64,000 bases of DNA from CAVTQY01 sp963736975 (GCA_963736975.1 CAVTQY010000001.1:1984001-2048000); one strand, 5' to 3'. Shown: positions 15,808 to 25,298, counted from the first letter of the stretch. Notes: generated by a model not told the origin, from the letters alone. Program-made: numbers and translations.

Positions 15808-16800
15808 GCGGCGAACAGCCAGCGCGCCAGCCGCGCGGGACCGAAGTTGCGCGGCACCAGGCCCTGCGGGCGCAGGATGATCAGCGCCGCGAGAGTGAAG
15901 CCGAACGCCATCATGCGGTACTGCGCCACGCCGCGCAGCAGCTCCGGCAGCACGATCAGCGCCACCGCACCCGTGATGACGCCCAGGATGTTGCCGACGC
16001 CGCCGATCACGATGATCAGCACGATCAGGATCAACTCGTTGAAGGTGAAGCTCTCCGGGCTGACGTAACGCTGGAAGCTCGCGAAAATAACACCCGCCAG
16101 CCCGCCGATCGAAGCGCTGATCGCGAATGCCGCGAGTTTAACCCGCACCGTATCGATTCCGATCCCGCGCGCGGCGTCCTGGTCCTCCCGTATCGCCGAC
16201 CAGGACTTCCCGAGGATCGATCCTTCCAGCCGCAGCACCAGCACGCCAATCACGAGGCAAAGCCCCAGCAACAGCCAATAGAATCCGCGCGGCGAGGTGA
16301 TAGCATGTCCCGCAAGTCGCGGCGCGTCGATCATCATCACGCCCTGCGGACCGCCGGTGACGGCATCCATGTTGTTGAGCAGGGATGCGGATGATCTCGC
16401 CGAAACCCAGGGTGACGATCGCGAGGTAGTCGCCGCGCAGCGGCAGCACAGGGATTCCCAGCAGGATCCCGAAGCAGGCGGCGAGTGCGGCCCCGATCGG
16501 TAGAATCATCAGGAACGGCAGATGGATGCCGAATTGCGGGCTGGCCAGCAGAGCGTACGTGTAGGCCCCGACGGCATAGAAGGCGACGAACCCGAGATCG
16601 AGCAGCCCCGCATAGCCGATCACCAGATTGAGGCCCATGGCAAGCAACACATAGATCAGCACGTCGTCGGCCAGGCGCACATAATAGAGCCCGGCCCGCG
16701 GCACCGCCGCCATCAGCACCAGCAGGCCGACGAGCATAAAAATGCCGGCAAGGCGCCGTCCGGCGCGCGGGCCGGTCCGCGCCAGCGATAGGCCCGCCAT
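15804..16800 (-). pseudogene. livM: livM permease, frameshifted
   Basis: LivM is the second membrane permease of the LIV importer. The N-terminal part (16800 to about 16385) has several membrane helices and ends GDYLAIVTLGFGEIIRI. The rest (NNMDAVTGGPQGVMMID, LEGSILGKSWSAIREDQDAA, GGVGNILGVITGA) continues in another frame down to 15804. One extra G in the plus-strand GGG at 16382-16384 accounts for the shift; removing it restores IIRILLNNMDAVTGG. The restored length, about 332 residues, is normal. No GANTC motif lies at this break, unlike other frameshifts in the window. It may be a true mutation or a sequencing error. Confidence 0.85.
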
Positions 16801-17750
16801 CAGTAGTCCCTCTTGTAAACCATTGTCTCCTCGGAGATCTGTTCACCCAACAGACCGGTCGGGCGGAAGATCAGGACGCCGACGAGCACTAGGAAGGCGA
16901 AGATGTCGCGGTAGTCCGTGCCCAGCACGCCGCCCGAAAGCACCGGCAGCAGTGCCGTGCCGACCACTTCCAGAAAACCAAGCAGAAAGCCCCCTAGCAT
17001 CGCTCCGGGTATGCTGCCGATGCCCCCGAGGATTGCCGCGGTGAATGCTTTCAGCCCGATAATGGTCCCCATGGTCGGGAACATGATGCCGTAATAGCTG
17101 CCATAGAGAATGCCGCCGAGGCCGCCGAGGCCCGGACCGATGAAGAAGATCAGGCTGATCGCGCGGTCCACGTCGATGCCCAGCAACGCCGAGGTACGCG
17201 GATTTTCCGATACCGCCCGCACGATCACGCCGAGCCGGGTTCGCGAAACGAAGGCGCTAAGCAGTGCCATCAGTGCAATCGCGAGGACAATGATCGCCAG
17301 TTGGGTGGTGGTGATCACCGCCCCGGGCACCGTCAGGCGCGCTGCCGGAAAGATGCTGGGAAAACGGATCGGTTGCGGCCCGGCCAGAATTTGCACGGCG
17401 GATTGGAAGAACAGCGACAGACCCAGCGCGCTCAGCATTGGCGCCAGGCGTGTCGCCGAACGCAACGGCTTGTAGGCGACCCGCTCGATCGTCACGCCGA
17501 TGATGCCAACCAGCGCGAAGATGGCGAAAAAGGCGACTGTGATGGCGAACGCCCCCGCCGAGCCGATCCCGCCCAGGACGACTGCGAGCAGTCCGTAACA
17601 AAGATAAGCGCCCAGCATGAACAGTTCGCTGTGCACGAAGTTGATCAGCCGCAGCACGCCATAAACCATGGTGTAACCGAGCGCGATCAGGGCATAGATC
17701 GCGCCGATCGTCGCCGCGTTGACAAATTGCTGCAGCAGCAGGCCGGCCAT
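16800..17750 (-). CDS. livH: branched-chain amino-acid ABC transporter permease LivH
   Basis: An intact inner-membrane permease of 316 residues with about eight hydrophobic segments. Family marks are ATIGAIYALIALGYTMVYGVLRLINFVHSE at the start and the cytoplasmic loop AVSENPRTSALLGIDVDRAISL that couples to the ATPases. The C-terminal IFRPTGLLGEQISE is typical. Its stop abuts the livM start (shared base 16800). It lies between livK and livM in the standard K-H-M-G-F order. Confidence 0.94.
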   Translation of the reverse strand: MAGLLLQQFVNAATIGAIYALIALGYTMVYGVLRLINFVHSELFMLGAYLCYGLLAVVLGGIGSAGAFAITVAFFAIFALVGIIGVTIERVAYKPLRSATRLAPMLSALGLSLFFQSAVQILAGPQPIRFPSIFPAARLTVPGAVITTTQLAIIVLAIALMALLSAFVSRTRLGVIVRAVSENPRTSALLGIDVDRAISLIFFIGPGLGGLGGILYGSYYGIMFPTMGTIIGLKAFTAAILGGIGSIPGAMLGGFLLGFLEVVGTALLPVLSGGVLGTDYRDIFAFLVLVGVLIFRPTGLLGEQISEETMVYKRDY

Positions 17751-17771
17751 CGGCGGATTGCGGCGGTCGGC

Positions 17772-18900
17772 TCAGCTATGTCCGACCAGCACGAACTTGC
17801 CGTTGTCGATATGATACAGAAACACGCGGCCGCCGCCGGCCAGGTCGCCGTTCTTGTCGAACGAGACCGGGCCAAGGATGGTGTCCAGCTTCACCGAATG
17901 GAGCGCCTTGATCAGCGCGGCGCGATCCAGCGTCGGCACGCTCTTGATCGCTTGCACGGCGATCTGCGCCAGGATGTAGCCGTACACCGAATAGGCACCG
18001 GGCTCGGAGTGAAACTTAGCGGTGTAGCGCTTGGTGAAAATCGACGAGTTCGGGTGATGAGTCGTAAGGCGGCACCTGGAAGGTGACATACACCGCCTGC
18101 GCGGCGGCGTCGCCAGCCTGTTTGGCGAGATCGGGCGTGTAACCGCCGTCGGGCACAAACAGTTTGGCGTCAAGCCCCAGATCGTGCATCTGCTTGGCGA
18201 ACAGCGCGAGTTGCGGCATGACCGCGCCCAAATAGACCACCTGCGGGTTCTGTAGTTTGAGCTGGGTGATCAGCGCAGTAAAATCGACATCGCTCGGGTT
18301 GACCTGTGATACGGAGGTAACGGTACCACCAGCTTGCTTGAAACGCTCGCCGAAGATGCGCGAGACGCCCTCTCCGAAGGTCTGCTTATCGCTGACGACG
18401 GCAGCGCGGTTGAACTTCATCTCCTGCCGCGCGTAAGTAGCAGGCAACGCGCCCTGGATGAAATCATTCGGGACCGGGCGGACGACGTTGGTGAACCCCT
18501 GCTGCGTGAGGGAGGGGTTCGAGCCGAAAATAACGTCCGGCATGCCGCACTGCGAATAGATCGGCAGGGTAGGCAGGACCACGCCCGAATTGAAGTGGCC
18601 GAGCACGACCTTCACCGAATCGTTGTCACAGAGCTTTTGCGCGACCAGGGTTCCCTGCCGGGGATCGGCCTGATCGTCCATCGCCAGGAACTTGAAGATG
18701 TGGCCGGCGACACCGCCGGCTTTATTGATCTCGTCGAGATAAAGCCGCATCCCGTTCTGCCAGGTGACCCCGAAGAACGCCTGTGGTCCCGAGAGCGGGC
18801 CGGCTGAAGCGATCGCGACCTCGTCGCTTTTCGCATTGGCGCCAGCCATAACGCCGATCCCGATGAAACCGGCGAGCAGAACTCTCCCGATGCGTGTCAT
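17772..18900 (-). pseudogene. livK: livK-like substrate-binding protein, one-base frameshift
   Basis: The periplasmic binding protein of the LIV importer. A signal peptide (RIGRVLLAGFIGIGVMAGANA) precedes a type I periplasmic-binding fold: VAIASAGPLSGPQAFFG, GMRLYLDEINKAGGV, FNRAAVVSDKQTFGEG. After about residue 285 the frame breaks; the C-terminal part (FTKRYTAKFHSEPGAYSVYGY, DGKF-like end) continues in another frame to 17772. The minus strand there reads CCCGAACTCGTCG (about 18047-18059); dropping one A to give GACTC restores a continuous protein of about 375 residues. I suspect the gene is intact and the extra base is an error at a GANTC site. Confidence 0.82.
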
Positions 18901-18970
18901 TTGTCCGGCTTCCTCCTGCTTCGTCCCTCGGAAGCAGGATGGACAGAGGCGGGGTCGCACGCAATGGAGA

Positions 18971-18996
18971 GGTCCCCTCTCCCCGGAGAGGGGACC
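18971..18996 (-). terminator. 12-bp perfect hairpin after the PRC-barrel gene
   Basis: GGTCCCCTCTCC (18971-18982) and GGAGAGGGGACC (18985-18996) are perfect complements with a two-base centre. It lies 8 bases past the stop of the PRC-barrel gene and ahead of livK on the same strand. It lacks a clear T-run, so it may act as a weak terminator or be a dispersed palindrome. Confidence 0.5.
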
Positions 18997-19004
18997 CCGT
19001 CAGG

Positions 19005-19724
19005 TCAGTCCGTACCCGCGAACTTGAACGCCTGCTCCTTCTGCAACGAGGCCTGCGTCGCATTCGGCAGGACTACGCTGTATTGTGTCGGATGCGCGTT
19101 GTTTGCTGTCCCGGCGTTGCCATTCGCGGCAACGACCTTGCCGTTGGCGGCCGAGGTATTGTTGTTTGTCATCGCGACATTGCCGTTCGCGGCGGGGGCA
19201 TTGTTCGCAGGGGTATTGTTATTGGTCGCCGTGGCGTTGCCGTTAACCGCGGGAGTGTTGTTCGCCGGTCCCGCGGCCACAACGGCATTGTTGTTGCCGA
19301 CACTGGGCTCGAACTTGATCTGGTCGAACGGAACCGCGACCAGCTTGCCGCCGATACCGAGCACGGCGCCCGTCGAGATGATCACCTGGCTGACCTTGCC
19401 GTCATCGCCCATCAGCAGGTCGTTCACCGTGCCGATGCTGTCGCCCTTGTCGTTAAAGACCGTCGCGCCGACGACTTTGTCGGTGCGCCATTCGCCGTTG
19501 TATTTCTCCAGCGAGCCGGTCGGACCCTTTGCGTTCGTGTTCTCGGCCGTGGCGGCGGGCGGATTGGCATTGTTCGCCGCCGGCACGTTGGACCGGGCCA
19601 TCGGGGTTGTCGGTGCCGGGGACGTGTTCGCCGGGCCGCCGGCATGTGTCTGCTGCGCGATCGCCGGGGCGGCGCCTAGCGACAAGGCCACGACCGCGAG
19701 ACTCAGAGGACGAGCTCCTCGCAT
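19005..19724 (-). CDS. exported PRC-barrel protein with Asn-rich tail
   Basis: A 239-residue exported protein. The signal peptide (LSLAVVALSLGAAPAIAQ) ends at a likely AIA-Q cleavage site. A PRC-barrel domain follows (about 80-150): TDKVVGATVFNDKGDSIGTV, NDLLMGDDGKVSQVIIS, GGKLVAVPFDQIKF. Both flanks are low complexity and rich in Asn, Ala, Thr and Pro, with repeated NNNTPANNAPAANGN-type units. PRC barrels act in RNA maturation, photosynthetic reaction centres and envelope proteins; this exported form is of unknown role. The ATG at 19724 is preferred over one 45 bases upstream. Confidence 0.83.
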   Translation of the reverse strand: MRGARPLSLAVVALSLGAAPAIAQQTHAGGPANTSPAPTTPMARSNVPAANNANPPAATAENTNAKGPTGSLEKYNGEWRTDKVVGATVFNDKGDSIGTVNDLLMGDDGKVSQVIISTGAVLGIGGKLVAVPFDQIKFEPSVGNNNAVVAAGPANNTPAVNGNATATNNNTPANNAPAANGNVAMTNNNTSAANGKVVAANGNAGTANNAHPTQYSVVLPNATQASLQKEQAFKFAGTD

Positions 19725-19797
19725 GGGACAGTCCTTTGTACTGTTGAAACCACGACCCGAACGTTTCACCGCGGCTCCGGGTTGCCGGGCTGTTAGG

Positions 19798-20685
19798 TCA
19801 CTTTGGGGAGCCGTTGGGGGTCGCCAGAGGATGGTGCTCGAGCACCAAACGTTCCAGCCGCTCGGTCAGAACGTGCGTGTAGATCTCGGTGGTGGCGATA
19901 TCGGCATGGCCCAGCAGCGTCTGCAGGCTGCGCAGGTCGGCGCCGCGGGCCAGCAGGTGCGAGGCAAAGGAGTGACGCAGCACATGCGGCGAGACCCGCC
20001 CGGGGTCCAGGCCGGCGGCAAGGGCTATGTGCTTGAGAAGCCGAGCGAAACCCTGCCGGGTCATGGCGCGTCGACGGTCGCGGCCAGGAAACAGCCACGC
20101 CGAGGCATCGCCGCTGGCAACGAGAGCAGCCGCGGCTTGCTTGGCCGGTGCGGAGAGCGGGACGATGCGCTCCTTGCCGCCCTTGCCCCGGATCAGCAGA
20201 GCCGGAGCGTCCTGCGCCAGGGCGGTGCGGCGCAGCGAGAGCAGCTCCGAAACGCGCATCCCTGTGGCGTAGAGGATTTCCAACGCCGCCAGGGCGATCG
20301 CGCCGGCTTGGTCCGGCCGGGCTGCCGCGGCGGCGAGCAGAGCATCGACCTCTTGCTCCGTGAGGTAGCGGGGTAACGGCTTGGGCAGCTTCGGCGTGTC
20401 CAGGAGCGCGGTTGGATCGTCCGTGCGAATGCCCTCGCGCAGCAGGAAGCGGTGGAATTGGCGCAGCGCCGAGAGCCGGCGAGCGGCGGTTCGCGCCGAC
20501 AACCCGTTCAGCCCAGCCATGTAGGCTTGCAGCAGAGTAGCACTCCCGCTCGCGACCGCCTGACCGCGGGCGGTGGCGAAAGCGGCAAAATCGGCGAGAT
20601 CGCGGCGGTAGGCCTCGATTGTATTGCGGGCAGCGCCGCGCTCGGCGGCCAGCATCTCCAGGAAGGCCTCGATGTGCCGGTCCAT
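19798..20685 (-). CDS. xerD: tyrosine recombinase XerD
   Basis: XerD with XerC resolves chromosome dimers at dif during division. The 295-residue protein has an N-terminal SAM-like domain (FLEMLAAERGAARNTIEAYRRDL) and a catalytic domain with the expected R (ATGMRVSELLSLR), K (RGKGGKERIVP), H-x-x-R (SPHVLRHSFASHLL), H (LGHADIATTEIYTH) and tyrosine in the same segment. The ATG at 20685 begins conserved sequence. It lies in a housekeeping context beside aroKB with no other mobile genes, so the chromosomal XerD role fits better than a phage integrase. Confidence 0.92.
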   Translation of the reverse strand: MDRHIEAFLEMLAAERGAARNTIEAYRRDLADFAAFATARGQAVASGSATLLQAYMAGLNGLSARTAARRLSALRQFHRFLLREGIRTDDPTALLDTPKLPKPLPRYLTEQEVDALLAAAAARPDQAGAIALAALEILYATGMRVSELLSLRRTALAQDAPALLIRGKGGKERIVPLSAPAKQAAAALVASGDASAWLFPGRDRRRAMTRQGFARLLKHIALAAGLDPGRVSPHVLRHSFASHLLARGADLRSLQTLLGHADIATTEIYTHVLTERLERLVLEHHPLATPNGSPK

Positions 20686-20692
20686 GCGGCGG

Positions 20693-20836
20693 CTATGGGG
20701 TCTTGAACTGGTCGTTGGGTACGGTTCGTTCGACGTGATGCTCGGCCGGGGTCGGTGGGAAGGCGCCGACCACAAGGGCGACAATGGCAGCCACAATGAT
20801 CACCGAGGCCAGCACGATCAGGAACATACGGCTCAT
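20693..20836 (-). CDS. small membrane-anchored protein (47 aa)
   Basis: A 47-residue protein with one N-terminal membrane segment (FLIVLASVIIVAAIVALVVGAF) and a short tail PPTPAEHHVERTVPNDQFKTP. Short proteins of this layout with a VPNDxF end sit next to xerD or aroK in related genomes, as far as I recall. It ends 7 bases before the xerD start, so co-expression is likely. The ATG at 20836 is chosen; upstream sequence belongs to the promoter region of aroKB. Confidence 0.68.
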   Translation of the reverse strand: MSRMFLIVLASVIIVAAIVALVVGAFPPTPAEHHVERTVPNDQFKTP

Positions 20837-20886
20837 CCAAGGCTCCGGCTGCGGCGATACCGGCGGGTGTGCTAGCCTTCGCACCC

Positions 20887-22567
20887 ATGTCGCGCAACAC
20901 CGCGCTCCAGGAGTCTTCAACACTGCCAGACGCGCTTGCCGGGCGGAGTATCGTGCTGGTGGGGCTTATGGGAGCCGGGAAGACGTCCATCGGCCGACGG
21001 TTGGCGGCGCGCCTCGGGCTGCCGTTCCGGGACGCCGATACCGAGATCGAGTTGGCGGCCGGCTGCACGATTTCGGAGATTTTCGGCCGCTACGGCGAGC
21101 AGGAGTTCCGCAGCGGCGAACGGCGCGTGATCCGGCGGTTGCTGGCCGGCGAACCGGTGGTGCTGGCGTTCGGCGGCGGAGCGTTCATGGACGCGGACAC
21201 ACGCGCTTTGGTGCGGGCCGAGGCGATCTCGGTCTGGCTGCGCTGCCCGGTGCCGACGCTGGTCCGCCGGGTTGCCGGACGGGAGCACCGGCCCCTGCTG
21301 ACCGGCGGCGATCCGGGCGAGATACTGGCGCGGCTGACCGAGCTGCGTTCTCCTTTTTATGCCGAGGCGGATGTGATCGTGGATTGCGGCGACGAGATCC
21401 CGGAGGCGACAACCGCCCGGGTGCTGAACGCGGTGCTGGCGTGGCAGGAGCCGCGGCGGTTGCCGGTGAGCTTGTCCAGCCGGAGCTATGAGGTGCTGAT
21501 CGGGGAGGGGCTGCTGGCGCGGGCGGGGGCGCATCTCGCGCCGGTATTGCCGCAGAAGCGGGCTGTGGTGGTGACGGACGAGGCGGTGGGGGCGCTGCAT
21601 CTGCCGGCGCTGCTGGCCGGGCTGGCGGAGACGGGCGTCGCGGCGACGAGCATCACTGTGCCCCCGGGCGAGGCGTCCAAGTCCCTGGAAAGCTGGGCCG
21701 GGCTGGTGGATAGGCTGTTGGCTCAGCTTGTGGAACGGCGGACGGCCGTGATCGCGCTGGGTGGCGGGGTGGTGGGGGATTTGGCAGGGTTCGCGGCGGC
21801 GGCGACGCTGCGCGGGCTGCCTTTCGTGCAGTGTCCGACGACGTTGCTGGCGCAGGTCGAACTCCTCGGTGGGCGGCAAGACCGGGGTGAACACGGTCCA
21901 TGGCAAGAACCTGGTTGGGGCGTTCCATCAGCCGCTGAGGGTGCTCGCGGATACCGCGACGCTCGCCACCTTGCCGGCCCGCGAGTTGCGGGCGGGGTAC
22001 GCCGAGGTCGCCAAGGCCGGGCTGATTGGGGATACCGCTTTTTTTGCTTGGTGCGAGCGGAACGGGCGTGCGGTGATCGGCGGGGAACGGGAGGTTCAGG
22101 CCGAGGCGATCCTGCGCGCCTGCGCCTTCAAAGCCGCAGTGGTGGGCGATGACGAGCGGGAGGAGAAACCGAGCGACGGGCGGGCTTTGCTGAACCTGGG
22201 GCACACTTTCGGCCACGCGCTGGAGGCCGAGTATGGCTACACCGGCGGGCTGCTGCACGGGGAAGGGGTGGCGATCGGGCTGGGGCTGGCGTTCCGGTTA
22301 TCGGCGCGGCTGGGGCTCTGTGCGGACGGGGACGCGGCACGGGTGGTAGCGCATATGGGCGCGGTGGGGCTGCCGGCAGAGCTGCGCATGCTGAACCGGC
22401 GCTTCTCGGCGGCGGGATTAGTCGAGCATATGCGGCGGGACAAGAAGGTGCGCGACGGGGCGCTGATCTTCGTGCTGGCTCGGGGCATCGGGCAGGCGTT
22501 CACAGCGCGAGATGTGCCGGCCGAGACGGTGCTGGCGCTGCTGCGGGACGAGGGGTGTGATGCGTAG
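20887..22567 (+). pseudogene. aroKB: bifunctional shikimate kinase/3-dehydroquinate synthase AroKB, one-base frameshift
   Basis: A natural fusion of two shikimate-pathway enzymes. The kinase half (about 1-190) has the P-loop LMGAGKTSIG, DADTEIE, FGGGAF and REHRPLL. The synthase half follows directly (SYEVLIGEGLL) with GGGVVGDLAGF and CPTTLLAQV. There the frame breaks: GTCGAACTCC (about 21858) should read GTCGACTCC to encode the conserved QVDSSVGGKTGVN motif. The correct frame continues to 22567 with NTVHGKNLVGAFHQP, NLGHTFGHALE and LLHGEGVAIG. Because aromatic synthesis is normally essential, and the extra A is in a GANTC site, I think the gene is intact in the organism. The fusion is typical of Acetobacteraceae and relatives. 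Confidence 0.9.
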
Positions 22568-22574
22568 TTTGGCT

Positions 22575-22613
22575 GGCCCCCTCCCCTGGCCCCTGCCGCA
22601 AGGAGAGGGGGCC
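22575..22613. terminator. hairpin between convergent aroKB and acyl-CoA dehydrogenase
   Basis: GGCCCCCTC (22575-22583) pairs with GAGGGGGCC (22605-22613), extended inward by CCT/AGG with a mismatch. It sits between two convergent stop codons and could end transcription in both directions, though neither side has a long T-run. The unit also resembles a dispersed intergenic palindrome. Confidence 0.5.
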
Positions 22614-22618
22614 ACCCC

Positions 22619-23786
22619 TCAGTAGGATTTCGGCAGGCCTAGGACCCGCTCGGCGAGGTAGCTCAGGATCAGTTGCGGGCTGACCGGGGCGAGGCGCGGG
22701 ATCAGGCTTTCGCGGAAATAGCGCTCGACATGGTATTCCTGGGCGTAACCCATGCCTCCATGAGTCATGACCGCCTGCTCGGCGGCGCGGAAGCCGGCCT
22801 CGGCGGCGAGGTATTTGGCGGCGTTGGCTTCGGCACCGCACTCCTGGCCGGCGTCGTAGGCCCAGGCGGCCTTCAGCATCATCAGCTCGGCGGCTTCCAG
22901 CTCGGCCCAGTTCTTCGCCAGCGGATGCTGGATGGCCTGGTTCTGGCCGATAGGCCGGCCGAACACGATACGGTCGCGGGCGTAGCTGGCGGCGCGGGCG
23001 AGGGCGGCGCGGCCGATACCGATCGCCTCGGCGGCGATCAGGATGCGCTCGGGGTTGAGGCCGTGCAGGAGGGCGCGAAACCCCTCGCCTTCCTCGCCGA
23101 TGCGGTCGGTTTCAGGAACCGGGTGGTCCTCGAAGAAGACCATGTTCGAGTCTATCGCATGGCGGCCCATTTTGGGGATCAGCCGGATCTCGGCATGGGC
23201 GCGGTCGAGCGTGGTGTAAAACAGGGTCAGGCCGTGGCTGTGGCGCTTCACTTGGTCGAGCGGCGTCGTGCGGGCCAGCAGTAGCATCTTGGTGGCGATC
23301 TGGGCAGTCGAGGTCCAGATCTTCTGGCCCCGGATGACATAGTGGTCGCCGCGTTTTTCGGCGCGCGTGGTGATCTCGGTGGTGTTGAGGCCGGCATTGG
23401 GCTCGGTGACCGCAAAGCAGGCCTTATCCTGGCCGGCGATGAGCGGGGGGAGCATACGGCGCTTCTGTTCTTCCGTGCCGACGACGGTGACGGGGTTGAG
23501 ACCGAAGATGTTGATATGAATGGCGGAGGCGCCGGACATGGCGGCGCCTGAACTCGGCGACCGCCTGCATCATGAGCGCGGCTTCAGTGATGCCGAGGCC
23601 GGCGCCGCCGAATTCCGCCGGCATGGCGATCCCGAGCCAGCCGCCTTCCGCCATGGCTTTGTGGAAGTCCTCCGGGAAGCTGGCGGTGCGCTCGCGCTCC
23701 AGCCAGTAGGCGTCGTCGAAGCGGGCGGCGAGGCGGGCCACCTGGGCGCGGATTTCGGCCTGGGCCGAGGTCAGGGCGAAGTCCAT
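22619..23786 (-). pseudogene. acyl-CoA dehydrogenase, one-base frameshift
   Basis: A flavin acyl-CoA dehydrogenase that would oxidise acyl-CoA thioesters in the cytosol. The N-terminal helical domain (from MDFALTSAQAEIRAQVARL to EAALMMQAVAE) and the rest (GASAIHINIFGLNPV, CFAVTEPNAGLNTTEI, KIWTSTAQIATKMLL, MTHGGMGYAQEYHVERYFRE) lie in two frames. On the plus strand the joint reads TGAACTCGG (about 23549); TGACTCGG restores VAESGAAMSGAS and a normal protein of about 388 residues. This is again GACTC to GAACTC, so the frameshift may be a sequencing artefact. It is convergent with aroKB. Confidence 0.85.
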
Positions 23787-23827
23787 CTGGTTGGGCGTTC
23801 TCTGCGGTGGGCGGGGAGGGAAGGTTT

Positions 23828-23846
23828 ACCACAGAGACGCAGAGAT
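23828..23846. repeat. CACAGAGA-type repeat fragment
   Basis: ACCACAGAGACGCAGAGAT directly upstream of the acyl-CoA dehydrogenase start matches the end unit of the repeats at 14334 and 40496. Only one arm is present here. Confidence 0.5.
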
Positions 23847-23849
23847 GGC

Positions 23850-24203
23850 TCAGGCGGCTCTCGTCCAGCGATTGACGACGGTTTGCACCGAGGCGGCGAA
23901 GTCGCTCTCGTTGCGAGTGACGAGCGCAAGCACTTGCCGCGATGAAGGCATCCATCGGGCGATCGGACGCCCTGAAGCCTGCCGGCCGGCCACGATGATC
24001 CCCCAGCTTTCCGCCACTGGCGGCCCGATGGACAGTATGCGGTCTTCAAAGCGAAGCGGCAGGTCTCCGCGCAGCTATTCGTCCAGCCGCTTCCGTCGCT
24101 TGCCGTCCGGCAAGCGCTCGACCCCGTGGCGAAGTTCGGCGAGCGTGACGACGCTGATGAACAGGCGATCCTCATCGGCCTCGGCGAGCCAGCGGACCAC
24201 ACC
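23850..24203 (-). pseudogene. vapC-like PIN-domain toxin, decayed
   Basis: Remnant of a VapC ribonuclease toxin. Reading in pieces gives VVRWLAEADEDRLFISVVTLAELRHGVERLPDGKRRKRLDE, a TAG stop, LRGDLPLRFEDRILSIGPPV, WGIIVAGRQASGRPIAR, then after a shift MDAFIAASA and, after another, ALVTRNESDFAASVQTVVNRW. The start of the PIN fold (the usual YLLDTNVVSE with its first catalytic Asp) is missing. So there is a 5' deletion, a nonsense codon and at least two frame changes. The toxin is dead while the antitoxin gene next to it is intact. Confidence 0.85.
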
Positions 24204-24205
24204 AC

Positions 24206-24457
24206 TCACAGACCTGGCTCTCGGAGCGGACCTTTGCTGCGGGTGGGCTTGAGCTTAAAGTCGGGCAGGGAGGATGCCGCCAGGAATTCAGCCAGATTGC
24301 CACTGCGCCGTGCTTTGCGTTCCCATTCCTGGGGGGAGACAACGACGGCGGCAGGACGCCCGTTACGGTTGATGGTCTGCGGGCCTTCGGAGGTACGGTC
24401 GATGAGTTCGCTGAATTTCGATTTGGCTTCCGCGATCGTCCAGGGACCCGTGTGCAT
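24206..24457 (-). CDS. Phd/YefM-family antitoxin, orphan
   Basis: An 83-residue antitoxin. The N-terminal Phd/YefM DNA-binding domain reads WTIAEAKSKFSELIDR, GPQTINRNGRPAAVVVSPQEWE. The C-terminal tail FLAASSLPDFKLKPTRSKGPLREPGL is the usual toxin-neutralising region. It is the first gene of a former antitoxin-toxin operon with the vapC remnant beginning within a few bases of its stop. It may persist as a neutral relic, as a repressor or as an anti-addiction factor against related toxins. Confidence 0.88.
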   Translation of the reverse strand: MHTGPWTIAEAKSKFSELIDRTSEGPQTINRNGRPAAVVVSPQEWERKARRSGNLAEFLAASSLPDFKLKPTRSKGPLREPGL

Positions 24458-24767
24458 GTCGGGCTCCGCTGCGGGTCAAGGCGGTCATTATGGTCATCGC
24501 GCTCTGCTGGGCAAGTTGCAATCGGTCCTCCGTGGCAAGCGGACGCTTTGCTCCGCACGATGAAAGCGGGCGTGGTGATCTCCGGCATTTGCCGGCCGGT
24601 CTTGACCGCCGTTGCGCGCGACGGCCAACCTGCGTGCGGGCCGGGACGAAAGAATGGCTCCCGGGCGTCAAACTAAAGAATGGTTGCAAACAGGAGGACA
24701 AATGCGGTCCCGTCAGCGAGCATAAACTCAAACTCTCACCCGTCCACTAAACCGGGGCAGATCCGTC
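24458..24767. other. gene-free spacer
   Basis: Between the antitoxin gene and nusG. I see no credible gene on either strand. It probably holds the antitoxin promoter at its left end; no terminator for nusG is evident. Confidence 0.45.
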
Positions 24768-25298
24768 TCAGACTTTTTCGACCTGACTGTATTCCAGCTC
24801 GACCGGGGTGGAGCGGCCGAAGATCGAGACACTCACCTTCACGCGGCCTTTGTCTTCGTCCACTTCCTCGACCGTGCCATTGAAACTTGTGAACGGGCCG
24901 TCCGCGACGCGGACCTGCTCGCCCACCTCGAACAGCACGGAGGGGCGCGGATGCTCTACCCCCTCCTGCGTCTGCTTCATAATGCGCTCGGCCTCGGCGT
25001 CGGTGATCGGCGACGGCTTGTTGCGGCTGCCCAGGAAGCCGGTGACCTTCGGCGTGTTCTTCACGAGATGCCAGGCGTCGTCGGTCAGGTCCATCTTCAC
25101 CAGCACGTAGCCGGGGAAGAATTTCCGCTCGGCATTCACTTTCTGCCCGCGGCGCAGTTCGACGACTTCCTCGGACGGCACCAGCACGTCGTCGATCTGC
25201 TCGGCGAGCCCCTTCTGCGCCGCCTGCTCCTTAATCTGCTGCGCGATCTTCTTCTCGAAGCCGGAATAGACGTGCACCACATACCAACGTTTAGCCAT
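24768..25298 (-). CDS. nusG: transcription termination/antitermination protein NusG
   Basis: NusG binds RNA polymerase and links it to Rho or the ribosome. The 176-residue protein has the NGN domain (KRWYVVHVYSGFEKKIAQQI, FPGYVLVKMDLTDDAWHLVKNTPKVTGFLG) and a C-terminal KOW domain (GEQVRVADGPFTSFNGTVEEVD, FGRSTPVELEYSQVEKV). The ATG at 25298 is chosen over one 18 bases upstream. It follows secE by 10 bases; the order tRNA-Trp, secE, nusG is the standard bacterial arrangement. Confidence 0.96.
   Translation of the reverse strand: MAKRWYVVHVYSGFEKKIAQQIKEQAAQKGLAEQIDDVLVPSEEVVELRRGQKVNAERKFFPGYVLVKMDLTDDAWHLVKNTPKVTGFLGSRNKPSPITDAEAERIMKQTQEGVEHPRPSVLFEVGEQVRVADGPFTSFNGTVEEVDEDKGRVKVSVSIFGRSTPVELEYSQVEKV

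Noticed and set aside
18971..19005. CRISPR-like or phage repeat near livK
   Set aside because: It is one isolated perfect palindrome with no repeat-spacer periodicity; a terminator-like or dispersed palindrome explains it.
19798..20685. Tyrosine recombinase as the integrase of a mobile element
   Set aside because: Its motifs and neighbours (aroKB, small membrane protein) fit chromosomal XerD, and it is 6 kb from the tRNA-Gly island with no attachment repeats.
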